A DNA stretch of 64,000 nucleotides from an uncultured Alteromonadaceae bacterium (GTDB lineage: Bacteria; Pseudomonadota; Gammaproteobacteria; Enterobacterales; Alteromonadaceae), in assembly GCA_947503265.1 (NCBI GenBank), contig CANNDC010000014.1, positions 38,139 through 102,138 of the forward strand, in the 5' to 3' direction. Positions 35,248 to 43,459 of this stretch are shown here, one piece after another (position 1 is the stretch's first letter; every line of letters begins with the position of its first letter). Under the pieces are notes generated by a model. That model did not search any database. It was not told the origin of the DNA and saw only the letters and a list, made by a program, of their open reading frames with translations. A program made the position numbers and the translations under genes.

Positions 35248-35739
35248 ATGAAAAATGAAATGGAAAAACGAATACACGAGAAATTAACTAAGATAGAGAG
35301 CGATCGTAATGTCAGCATATTGCTTGAGGCATATTATTCACCAAAATCTGGGTTTTACCATTATCTGCACATGGCTAAGGGTAACTTTCGTGAATATTTG
35401 AAGCGTGAGTATGTAAAAACAAAAAAATATTTTTATGTGTTACGCCCGGTATTGTGTATGCGTTGGATAGAAATCCATAACAGCATACCGCCAATAGGGT
35501 TTGAAACATTGGTAGATGAGACTTTGACAGACGAGAGATTAAAAGACGCTATAGCAGAATTGTTAGCGCGCAAAAAGGCGGGTTTTGAGACAGACTATGA
35601 TAAGCCAATAAGGCGTATAAGTGATTTTCTTGAAACCGAGCTTGCAAGACTCAGCGACAGTGTTGAATCAGTAGCGAGTCGTCGAAAGACCAGTGAAGAA
35701 GCCGATGAGTGCTTCAGAAAATATGTGAACTTTGCATAA
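35248..35739 (+). CDS. RlaP-type nucleotidyltransferase lacking its catalytic core
   Basis: A 163-residue protein starting at an ATG with GGAGGAAAAGGAC upstream. Residues about 5-25 (IHEKLTKIESDRNVSILLE) match the N-terminal helix and first strand of RlaP (PF10127, DNA-polymerase-beta superfamily, RNA-repair associated). Residues 28-150 match its C-terminal helical part: YYSPKSGFYHYLHMAKGNFR, KKYFYVLRPVLCMRWIE, IAELLARKKAGFE. The roughly 100 residues that should lie between, with the GS motif and the DxD metal-binding acids, are missing cleanly and in frame. It is therefore either a decayed gene or a repurposed non-catalytic subunit. It lies between slipin and rtcB. Confidence 0.7.
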   Translation: MKNEMEKRIHEKLTKIESDRNVSILLEAYYSPKSGFYHYLHMAKGNFREYLKREYVKTKKYFYVLRPVLCMRWIEIHNSIPPIGFETLVDETLTDERLKDAIAELLARKKAGFETDYDKPIRRISDFLETELARLSDSVESVASRRKTSEEADECFRKYVNFA

Positions 35740-35766
35740 ATCAGAAAATTACAAAGAGGATTTGCC

Positions 35767-36960
35767 ATGCCTGTGGTAACGCTGTTGCAAGCGAAAGAGC
35801 AACAAAAAACAGTCAAAATTTGGACTGATGAAGTAGAGCATGAGGCTCTGGCGCAAATGCGCCGCGTAGCAAGTTTACCGTTTATTTATAAACATGTAGC
35901 CGGTATGCCTGACATTCACCTGGGCAAAGGAGCCACAGTTGGGTCAGTTATTGCTACGACAGATGCGGTCATTCCTGCAGCCGTTGGCGTTGATATCGGT
36001 TGTGGAATGAACGCCGTACGATTGTCACTAAAAGCCAAAGATTTGCCAGATAACCTTGCAAGGATTCGAGCGGATATCGAGCAAGCAGTGCCTTTAGGTG
36101 CAGGCGGTTTCCATCGTAAAGAACAAATTCGCGGTGGAGACCAGTTAGCAATGGGGTTAGACAAAATATTGTTGAAGCACAAAGATATAGTGAAATTTGG
36201 GAATACACGTAAATATGCCCATCAGCTTGGTACGTTGGGATCAGGTAATCACTTTATCGAACTTTGCTTAGATGAAAACGATGACCTTTGGGTAATGTTG
36301 CACTCTGGTAGTCGTGGCATAGGCAACATGATTGGACAATATTTTATTCGTTTAGCCAAAGAAGATATGCGCGTGCATCAGATTAATGTGCCAGACAAGG
36401 AGTTGGCGTATTTAAAAGAAGGTACTGAGCATTTCGATGATTATGTTGAAGCTGTCGATTGGGCGCAAAACTATGCCATGCAAAACAGAGAGCACATGAT
36501 GAACTCTGTTTTACAGGTATTGGTTAAGCACCTAAAGCGTTTTACGGTGACCAAAGAGGCAATCAATTGTCACCACAACTTTGTCGATCGCGAAGTGCAT
36601 GATGGTAATCGGGTTTGGGTAACGCGCAAAGGTGCAATCCGTGCAAGAGAAGATGAATTGGGGATCATACCCGGTTCAATGGGAGCTAAATCTTTCATCA
36701 TAAAAGGGAAAGGTAACCCTGAGTCTTTTTGCAGTTGCGCACACGGAGCAGGACGCAAAATGTCTCGGACAGCAGCTAAACAGCGCTTCCGAGTCAGTGA
36801 CCTAGTAGCGCAAACCAACGGCATTGAATGTCGAAAAGATAAAGGTGTACTGGACGAAATTCCTGCCGCGTACAAGTCCATCGATAAAGTGATGGACATG
36901 CAAAGTGACTTGGTGGAAGTTGTGCATCAGTTAAGACAAATCGTAAATGTTAAAGGATAA
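35767..36960 (+). CDS. rtcB: RtcB-family RNA ligase
   Basis: A 397-residue RtcB. It joins RNA 2',3'-cyclic phosphate or 3'-phosphate ends to 5'-OH ends using GTP and Mn. Metal ligands are present: Asp76 and Cys79 in GVDIGCG, His162 in GSGNH, His179 in LHSGSRG and His270 in NCHHNF. The guanylated His is His326 in CSCAHGAGRKMSR. AAAGAGGATTTGCC precedes the ATG, 27 bases after the RlaP-like stop. No rtcA cyclase gene is present, unlike the E. coli rtcBA operon. Confidence 0.95.
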   Translation: MPVVTLLQAKEQQKTVKIWTDEVEHEALAQMRRVASLPFIYKHVAGMPDIHLGKGATVGSVIATTDAVIPAAVGVDIGCGMNAVRLSLKAKDLPDNLARIRADIEQAVPLGAGGFHRKEQIRGGDQLAMGLDKILLKHKDIVKFGNTRKYAHQLGTLGSGNHFIELCLDENDDLWVMLHSGSRGIGNMIGQYFIRLAKEDMRVHQINVPDKELAYLKEGTEHFDDYVEAVDWAQNYAMQNREHMMNSVLQVLVKHLKRFTVTKEAINCHHNFVDREVHDGNRVWVTRKGAIRAREDELGIIPGSMGAKSFIIKGKGNPESFCSCAHGAGRKMSRTAAKQRFRVSDLVAQTNGIECRKDKGVLDEIPAAYKSIDKVMDMQSDLVEVVHQLRQIVNVKG

Positions 36961-36986
36961 ATAGATTGAAAAATCAACAAAATTTC

Positions 36987-37041
36987 GGAGGGCAATGCTA
37001 ATTCTCATCTGACACCGACAAGGTGACGGCTGAGAGTTAGC
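36987..37041 (+). promoter_or_regulatory. Structured leader before the PcfJ-domain gene
   Basis: GCTAATTCTCA (36997-37007) pairs with TGAGAGTTAGC (37031-37041) in an 11-bp stem with one G-T; inside it CACC-GACAA-GGTG forms a small hairpin. GGAGGG followed by ATG CTA ATT CTC ATC TGA (36995-37012) overlaps the left arm and could encode a 5-residue peptide, but the spacing to the ATG is short. No T-run follows, so this is not a simple terminator. A regulatory element for the next gene is inferred. Confidence 0.4.
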
Positions 37042-37072
37042 TATCACCTGAATGGAATCAAAAGGTATCAAG

Positions 37073-38266
37073 ATGAAAAAATCAAAAAGAAATGACGTTA
37101 GAAAAAACGCCGAAAAACTCGATTGTTATCGTAAAAACTTACGAGAGATCATCAAGCGAGAAAAACAAAAAAGCGACCGCATTATTGCTAGACGGCTGGC
37201 GCACAAAAAAACTAATCCTTTCTCTGAAGACGATACATTTAATCGAGTGGTTTGGCAAAAAGCACCAAAGCTATTGAAAGATGGAACATGTTTTCGGGCC
37301 GTACAAAATATGGGCAATATTTCCTCAATTAGACAGGTCGAAGATTGGAATCCGCAGCAGAAAAGTTACCGTGCTTTGCTTGTTTCTTTAGCTAATCATT
37401 TATTCGCTTCCTATCCCATGCCGCCTTATATCTGGAGTGTGTTTTGGAGTACTCCCGACCTTTCGTTGGCTAAACTTGTTACTCGGATTGCTTACGGAGT
37501 CAGTGTCTATAGCTTAAGTAAAAATAAAGAGTTGGGGGTGGTATTGAGTAAAAAGCAATGCCATCAATTGATGTCACTGCCAGCTAAATTCAGCTTTATA
37601 GATTCTATTCGATTTATTCAATTGCAAGGATGCGGTGGAAGCCGTGCACTGTTCAATGAATGGCGACGATCTAGGTACGTTAGTTCTCTCCAATCTTTTG
37701 AAATGGAGCAGTTTGGAACAGAAGTACTAGGCTGGCTTTGCAAGCAAGACGATATTAGACCAAAAAGTGTGGTTCCTCTTATGGAATATCTTTACGATCG
37801 CAAGTCGAAATCAACGACTTTTTCGATAAAGGGACGGTCTTTGGGAAAGACAATTGCCGCAATGGAAGAATGGCAGCATCAAGAAAGGCTTCGCAAATTA
37901 TTGATGGGAATCGATTTACCCGAGTCAGGTTTAGTTGGCGCAGCCTGGTCTGCGTCGCGAAACAAAGTACCCAACGACAAACCGCAAAACTACCAATGGT
38001 CGGTAACCGAAATTCTCTCTATGGAGCGGCTGTTAGCAGAAGGCAAGGAAATGAATCACTGCGTTTATAGCTATAGAAACGACATTAAAAAAGGTAGATG
38101 TTCCATCTGGTCTGTTTCTCAGGGAATTCACAAAAAGCTGACTATTGAAGTAAACAATCGCAATAAGCAAATTGTGCAGGTAAAAGGCAAATACAATCGC
38201 GAACCACATCAAGCAGAATGGCAAGCGGTGCGCAAATGGGCTAGCTTAAATGGGGTTAGGTGTTGA
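37073..38266 (+). CDS. PcfJ-domain protein
   Basis: About 397 residues. The N-terminus is very basic (KKSKRNDVRKNAEKLD). The C-terminal 120 residues are a PcfJ-like domain: MERLLAEGKEMNHCVYSY, then SIWSVSQ and LTIEVNNRNKQIVQVKGKYN. PcfJ domains occur on conjugative plasmids and in many mobile-element or conflict-associated genes; the biochemical role is unknown. ATG 37073 follows AAAGGTATCAAG; ATG 37052 is open too. It begins 112 bases after rtcB in the same direction and may be the last gene of the rtc operon. Confidence 0.75.
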   Translation: MKKSKRNDVRKNAEKLDCYRKNLREIIKREKQKSDRIIARRLAHKKTNPFSEDDTFNRVVWQKAPKLLKDGTCFRAVQNMGNISSIRQVEDWNPQQKSYRALLVSLANHLFASYPMPPYIWSVFWSTPDLSLAKLVTRIAYGVSVYSLSKNKELGVVLSKKQCHQLMSLPAKFSFIDSIRFIQLQGCGGSRALFNEWRRSRYVSSLQSFEMEQFGTEVLGWLCKQDDIRPKSVVPLMEYLYDRKSKSTTFSIKGRSLGKTIAAMEEWQHQERLRKLLMGIDLPESGLVGAAWSASRNKVPNDKPQNYQWSVTEILSMERLLAEGKEMNHCVYSYRNDIKKGRCSIWSVSQGIHKKLTIEVNNRNKQIVQVKGKYNREPHQAEWQAVRKWASLNGVRC

Positions 38267-38374
38267 TTGTTTGCGTGCTTTTACGCGCGCATTTTCCTTT
38301 TGTCCGCAAGTTTGACTTGTCTAACATAGATGGGCTTGCAATGAGCATTTCAGCCACTAATCAACCAGAGTTTT

Positions 38375-39223
38375 CGTTTTCCAATGCTTAATAAATTGGG
38401 TATAAATTTCGGGCTCTGGCTGTATCAAATTTTGCGAATTGTCGAATTCAACCCATCCGTTTTTAAGGCCGGTGAGTATGTTGGCAGATACTTTCGCGTT
38501 TTCAAAAACGACTTCAGATACATCAGAACAAATCTTTTTTATTTTTTCTGAGCATATTACTGGACCAAATGGGATGACAGCGGATCGCCATATCTCTTTC
38601 AGTTTTTGTTTGTCTTGTACCTGAAGCAAAACTTTGGTGGCCAAGACACCTAGGTCAATTTCTCCTTGCTGAATTGCCTTCAATACAGCTTCATGACTTC
38701 CCAAATACGCGACATCTTCTTTTTGAAAATTTAGCTTGAGTTCATCACTGAGAAAAGCACTGCCTAAAATGGCACCTGATGTTGAATCTTGCCAAACCAT
38801 ACCAATGCGGTAGTCTGCGGAATTATCAATTTTAGTTGCTGCGCAATTAGAGGCTTGAGTAGCCACACTGCTGGTGTAAGTTGAGCCTAATGCATCTGGC
38901 GCAAAAAGCAGTAGGTATTTATCGGTTAACGCTGCGATATTGGCGAAAGAAGCTAGATTAGGCACAGCAACGTGTATCTGCAGTGATATAAACGCATCCG
39001 CGAGTTCTGAAGGAGAAGAAAATACTTTTATGCTAGTCGGCTTACCACTGACAGAATTGACCAGATTTGCAAGCGGTAAAACAGCCTCATATCTATCAAT
39101 TTCACCGTATGCATAGGTTCCAACGATAAGAGATTTTTTTACATCAGCCAATGCTTTGGACTGTAAAAGCAGAAACAATATCAATCCAAATTTTATAGCC
39201 GTAAACATAAACACACTCTTCAT
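38375..39223 (-). CDS. PhnD-like periplasmic substrate-binding protein
   Basis: About 282-288 residues on the minus strand; the stop codon is at 38357-38359, so the 3' limit may be taken as 38357. Signal peptide ends at SKALA. The mature part is a phosphate/phosphonate-type binding domain: SLIVGTYAYGEIDRYEAVLPLANLVN at the start (shown in part), IHVAVPNLASFANIAAL and GMVWQDSTSGAILGSAF. ATG 39223 has GGGGTGAAG just upstream; the frame is open to 39280 without a good site. There is no permease or ATPase gene nearby, so it may sense a ligand instead of feeding a transporter. It is divergent from two LuxR-type regulators. Confidence 0.8.
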
Positions 39224-39482
39224 CTTCACCCCGTTTGTAGCAATTGAATATTTAAAAACAGATGCTGCAAAATGTAGCATATAAATGCGATCTGTATTTT
39301 GCGCTCTGTGAATTTGGTTTGAGAGTGTTGAGCGGCTTAGACTTTGCTTCTAAAGGTTTTGTGCGTGGTATGTAACGACTTCAAAGACAGATTATTTGAA
39401 AATGTTTATTTTTTAGCCAATAATTTGCTTGTTAATAGTTGTTTCAGGTTTCAACAAATAGTTTTATTGCACGGAGGCGATA

Positions 39483-40586
39483 TTGATTTCACAAGAAACG
39501 TATAATGCAATTATAACGCAAGTCTATGAAGCTCCCTTGTCTGGTGAGTGGGCGGGCGTGCTCAACAATGTAATCGATGTGCTTGATGCTAATAAGGCGT
39601 TTTTCTTCCTGCAAGATCTAGCTCAAGACGCCCCAATTTTAGTAAATATGCAGTGCGCATTTGATTTTCCAGAAAGTGCGCTAGTGGAATATCAGTCACG
39701 TCCTTTGGAAGATCCCCTTTACCACGTCACTAAAACGATTTGCCAAGGCGATGCGTTAAATATAAATAATTTTATTAGTATCGAGCAGCATGAGGACAGT
39801 GAATATTTTAACAGCGTTTTGAGGCCTATGCGCAGCTACTATGCGATGGCCGGAATACTTCGGCGAGATGGGATATATGAATCCCCCTTCGCTGTGGCAC
39901 GATGGAAAGATCAACAACCATTTAACGACGAAGAGCTAAGACTAATGAAGAGACTCACAACCCACTTGAGCAGGGCGATGGGTATATACATTGACCTTCA
40001 AATGTATCGAAAGCAAAACTTCACACTATCTGGATTGCTAAATGGTCAAGATTCAGCCCAATTCGTTTGCAGTGAATCGGGAACTATCGTTTTTTCGAAT
40101 TCATATGCGGCTGACTATTTAGCCGAATACGACGATATCTTTTCATTGGATGATGTGTTGACTCTCAAAGACTATGGTCTCAATGAAACACTCAAAAAAC
40201 TCATGAAGCATTGCGCTAATCTATCCGTGAAAGAAATAGAAACTCAAGAGTCGATTACGCTTAATGATAGAAGTCATAAGACTGCACTGATAGCCGTTTC
40301 GCCTTTTACTGCGAGAACGCAGCATTTGAAGGAGGCAAAGAGACTATGCCTTGTCACAGTGAAATTGAAAAAAACGTATGATTTGGATTGTTTTCAACAA
40401 TCATTTGGATTGACGGAAGCAGAGATAGCATTAGTAGGGGAGATATCTAAGAGTCGCAAAATGTCGACATTGGCCAAGCAGATGGGTAAATCTCATCAAA
40501 CCCTTAGAAATCAAATGCAGAGTATCTACAAAAAATGCGATGTGGATTCGCAAATCGGCTTTATGATGAAACTCAATTTGTTTTAG
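39483..40586 (+). CDS. LuxR-type (helix-turn-helix) transcriptional regulator 1
   Basis: A 367-residue protein starting with TTG, with GGAGG 6 bases upstream. The N-terminal 200 residues form a PAS/GAF-like sensory region. The C-terminus is a GerE-type helix-turn-helix: LTEAEIALVGEISKSRKMSTLAKQMGKSHQTLRNQMQSIYKKC-like (residues about 305-350, shown in outline). The following gene encodes a paralogue 8 bases downstream. The pair is divergent from the PhnD-like binding protein across a 259-base gap. Confidence 0.82.
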   Translation: MISQETYNAIITQVYEAPLSGEWAGVLNNVIDVLDANKAFFFLQDLAQDAPILVNMQCAFDFPESALVEYQSRPLEDPLYHVTKTICQGDALNINNFISIEQHEDSEYFNSVLRPMRSYYAMAGILRRDGIYESPFAVARWKDQQPFNDEELRLMKRLTTHLSRAMGIYIDLQMYRKQNFTLSGLLNGQDSAQFVCSESGTIVFSNSYAADYLAEYDDIFSLDDVLTLKDYGLNETLKKLMKHCANLSVKEIETQESITLNDRSHKTALIAVSPFTARTQHLKEAKRLCLVTVKLKKTYDLDCFQQSFGLTEAEIALVGEISKSRKMSTLAKQMGKSHQTLRNQMQSIYKKCDVDSQIGFMMKLNLF

Positions 40587-40594
40587 GAGCGCAC

Positions 40595-41716
40595 ATGGCC
40601 TTGACAGCTTTGATGTCTGATGAAGATTTTGATGAATTGTTGAATGATATATATGGCGCGGTAACAAGCGGAGATTGGCAAAAAAGTTTACGTAAAATTG
40701 TCGCTATAACGAAGTCAAATAAAGGCTTCTTCAACATAGTTGATGTCGAACAGCAGAAATTGTTAAAAGCTGAGTTTGATTTTCAGTTCAATTATGATCC
40801 AAACGTTCTGATGTATTATCTCGACAACCCGCATAAAGATCCTTTTTATCACGCCATAAAGCATGTCCCTGAAGGCACCGTTTACGATTTTACTGAGTAC
40901 ATCGATATAGCCAACCATGAAGATACGGATTTCTATCAAATCGTTCTCGAGCCAATGAAAAGTCATCGAGTGTTGGGAACAACCTTTATACGAGACGGTA
41001 AGTATGATTCTACGTTTGCTATTAACCGTGGCCGAGAAGACCTGCCCTATTCTCCAGTTGATCTACAATTTATCGAATTAATTTCTCCTCATTTTCAAAG
41101 AGCTGTAAAACTTTTTAATGCTTTAGAAGCTGAGAAATCTACGCTCCTATTGAGTGAGGCCATGCTCTATAAACTAAATCAGCCCATTCTGATGCTCGAT
41201 AAACAACACAAAATATTGTTGCAAAGCCCACAGTCAAAAAAAATAATAAGAGAATCATCAATATTCGCTGAAAACAAAGGACATTTTGTCATTGTCGATG
41301 GAGAATCGAGTGAAATTTTTAGCAAATTGATACTTGAATGCTTCGAAAAAGGTTTTTCCCTAGCTGATCAATCTATGCTGATAGAAGATAAAACCTCCAA
41401 GGAGGTATATAGGTTGATATTTAGTTCATTGCCAAACTCTTTAGCTGTCAATAATTTAAATGTTGACGCGGTAATGCTCACCATAAAAAGCAACCAATGT
41501 TTGGATGTTGAATCATTGAAGAGTGAATATTCTCTCACCGCAAAAGAGCTTGAAGTGATTAAAATGTATTTCGAATTACGTTCAATTGAAGATGTTTCAA
41601 AGTTTCTAGGGTGCACAAAATTGACGGTGCGAAATCACCTACAATCGCTGTACAGTAAGCTTCGTGTTACCTCTCAAACAGAGCTGATGGGAGTTTTAAG
41701 GTTGTATTTAAACTAG
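40595..41716 (+). CDS. LuxR-type (helix-turn-helix) transcriptional regulator 2
   Basis: A 373-residue paralogue of the preceding gene. ATG 40595 has TAGGAG 7 bases upstream and lies 8 bases after the previous stop. Both proteins share the order YGAV/YEAPLSGEW-type start, a DNPHKDPFYH / SRPLEDPLYH block, the REDL / KDQQPF region and the C-terminal helix-turn-helix (SLTAKELEVIKMYFELRS, then TKLTVRNHLQSLYSKLRV). They may form heterodimers or respond to related signals. The target is unknown; the third PEP-CTERM-like gene is next. Confidence 0.82.
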   Translation: MALTALMSDEDFDELLNDIYGAVTSGDWQKSLRKIVAITKSNKGFFNIVDVEQQKLLKAEFDFQFNYDPNVLMYYLDNPHKDPFYHAIKHVPEGTVYDFTEYIDIANHEDTDFYQIVLEPMKSHRVLGTTFIRDGKYDSTFAINRGREDLPYSPVDLQFIELISPHFQRAVKLFNALEAEKSTLLLSEAMLYKLNQPILMLDKQHKILLQSPQSKKIIRESSIFAENKGHFVIVDGESSEIFSKLILECFEKGFSLADQSMLIEDKTSKEVYRLIFSSLPNSLAVNNLNVDAVMLTIKSNQCLDVESLKSEYSLTAKELEVIKMYFELRSIEDVSKFLGCTKLTVRNHLQSLYSKLRVTSQTELMGVLRLYLN

Positions 41717-41849
41717 CATCACTTCATTTAACAATTACTAAACTTGAGTTGTTCGTTCAATTTTCATAGTACATTTTCACTATACGTCAGTATTTACAAC
41801 CATATCAGAACGAGAAAATAAAGTCTTTGTTTTTCAATGCCTTGCAATG

Positions 41850-41866
41850 TGGAATAAAGGTTGCTA
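41850..41866 (+). promoter_or_regulatory. Sigma-54-type promoter of the third PEP-CTERM-like gene
   Basis: TGGAAT-AAAGG-TTGCT: GG (41851-41852) and GC (41863-41864) are exactly 10 bases apart and the -12 half is perfect. It lies about 55 bases before the start codon. Confidence 0.65.
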
Positions 41867-41918
41867 ATCATCAAATTGAGACTATTTTTAATCAACTTAG
41901 TAATTTGAGGGACGTTAA

Positions 41919-42710
41919 ATGAGAATATTAGCCAATTCACTTGCTCTTTTTGCTGTTCTTTCAATCAGCAATGTTTATGCCGCGGTTATTACCGGTGGAG
42001 TCAACAATGATTGTTACGTAAGAAACGATACAGGACCGACTTATTTTTGTGCAGATGAAAGCAATCCATCTTCCTTCGCATCTGCGAATATTGAAACAGG
42101 TGAGTTAAAGTTAAATCAGAAACTCTACACTTCTTCTGGTATCAGTATTTTTGAGTTGTTTCAATTTGAATTGGATGACGGGTTTGACTTTGGCTACGTG
42201 ACTTTCAACATGCTAGTGAGTGGGCAAGCATTGGGAGGTAGTAAAGCTACTGCAGAAATTACTGGTTCTAGAGGTGCGAAAAGTGCTGATCCGATAAATG
42301 CAATTTCAAATGGCGGTCGCAGTCTAGTATTCGGCTCTAGAGTGGAAGACGGCGAATCTGCCTATGTATCCTTTCGCTCTGATACTTCGATTGACAACTT
42401 TTTGCTAACATACGAATTGAGATTTTCTCGCCGACATTCTGAGATATTTCAATACGGGGTAGACTTTTCACTAGTTTGTGCGGTTAGCATAGGAGAAGGT
42501 TGCCTGCTCGGCAATAGTGCGTACTTCGATATTGAATTGGGACAAGGTGTAAATTGGACGAATCGTGACAACCAATTTTTAAGTAATCCCTTATTTGACT
42601 CCAAGCTTAATCCAACGACCCCTAATCCAATTAACGAACCGAACGGGCTTATTCTTATTAGTTTAGGACTGTTCGGATTGCTGTTTAGAAGGGTGGTTTT
42701 TGGTAAGTAG
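41919..42710 (+). CDS. PEP-CTERM-like secreted protein
   Basis: A 263-residue protein with signal peptide MRILANSLALFAVLSISNVYA. The mature domain is beta-rich and unlike the other two PEP-CTERM proteins in the window. The C-terminal sorting signal is a variant: INEPNGLILISLG, hydrophobic helix, then FRRVVFGK. TTTGAGGGACGTTAA precedes the ATG. It is expected to be processed by an exosortase and displayed or released with the EPS. It lies 31 kb from the EPS cluster but has the same type of promoter. Confidence 0.8.
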   Translation: MRILANSLALFAVLSISNVYAAVITGGVNNDCYVRNDTGPTYFCADESNPSSFASANIETGELKLNQKLYTSSGISIFELFQFELDDGFDFGYVTFNMLVSGQALGGSKATAEITGSRGAKSADPINAISNGGRSLVFGSRVEDGESAYVSFRSDTSIDNFLLTYELRFSRRHSEIFQYGVDFSLVCAVSIGEGCLLGNSAYFDIELGQGVNWTNRDNQFLSNPLFDSKLNPTTPNPINEPNGLILISLGLFGLLFRRVVFGK

Positions 42711-42849
42711 GCCGTTTGCGATTTGTATGGAAATATAGGGAGTAGCAGTTCTCTATTTTTGAACCACATGTAGCTGACTAATAACACTATCATCGTCTAT
42801 TTTATAATCACATAGGCATAATGAATTAATTATATTAATGGGTAAATGT

Positions 42850-43354
42850 ATGAGATTATCAATGCTGATAGTAACTCCAATAAATAGTAACTCCAATAAT
42901 ATGTATTACTATTTCTGGATGTGCTTTTATGAGTGCAATGGGAAGTACTGCTCTGGATATGTTAGAGTGTGTAGCTGGAGTAGATTGTGAAGCTGATAAT
43001 CTGAATGATACACGTAACGAGCAAGTAAAAAATAAAAGGATAGAACAAGCTTATAAAAGGAACCAACGATCGACCGTCAACAATGCTGGCGCGCCTGCTA
43101 ACACCGAATTTGATACATTTGTGTCTTCTGACAAATCTACTCCACACCCGTGTAATGCCCTTTCTCACACTAAAGGTAAAAATTGGTTAAGCTATATTTG
43201 CCGTAAGCCTGGTAGTAATAATTTCAAAGGCGCTGCATGTGTCCGCTCGTATGATGAACAGAAACATTTAAGAGAAGCTGCTCAAAGGATGAGTGGAGAC
43301 TGGGTCTGTCGTAAAGATAATTTAAATTCAAGGCCATGGAACAATAGTCTATAA
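42850..43354 (+). pseudogene. Small lipoprotein gene frameshifted by a 16-bp tandem duplication
   Basis: The unit ATAGTAACTCCAATAA occurs twice head-to-tail at 42868-42883 and 42884-42899. With one copy removed, the frame from ATG 42850 reads MRLSMLIVTPIICITISGC and continues into the long downstream frame, making a textbook lipoprotein signal (ISGC lipobox). With both copies the signal is out of frame with the 141-residue body (ATG 42929 to 43354), which could still be made without export. The body is Cys-rich (CADN-, CNALSHTKGKNWLSYIC, VCRKDN-type segments) and unrecognised. This is a recent mutation, a phase-variable site or an assembly artefact. Confidence 0.65.
42868..42899 (+). repeat. 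Perfect 16-bp tandem duplication
   Basis: Two exact adjacent copies of ATAGTAACTCCAATAA. The length is not a multiple of three, so gain or loss of a copy shifts the frame of the lipoprotein gene. Confidence 0.95.
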
Positions 43355-43459
43355 GAAATCAAATGTAGCTATTTTTAATATAAATCCCAATAAAGTGAAA
43401 ATAATAATAGTAAATTAACTTTAATTGGTCATTGGTTCATAGAATCCGCTCAACTACAA

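Noticed and set aside
42711..43459. Left attachment site matching the 3' end of tRNA-Ile2
   Set aside because: No recognisable copy of the tRNA 3' end was found by eye in this region.
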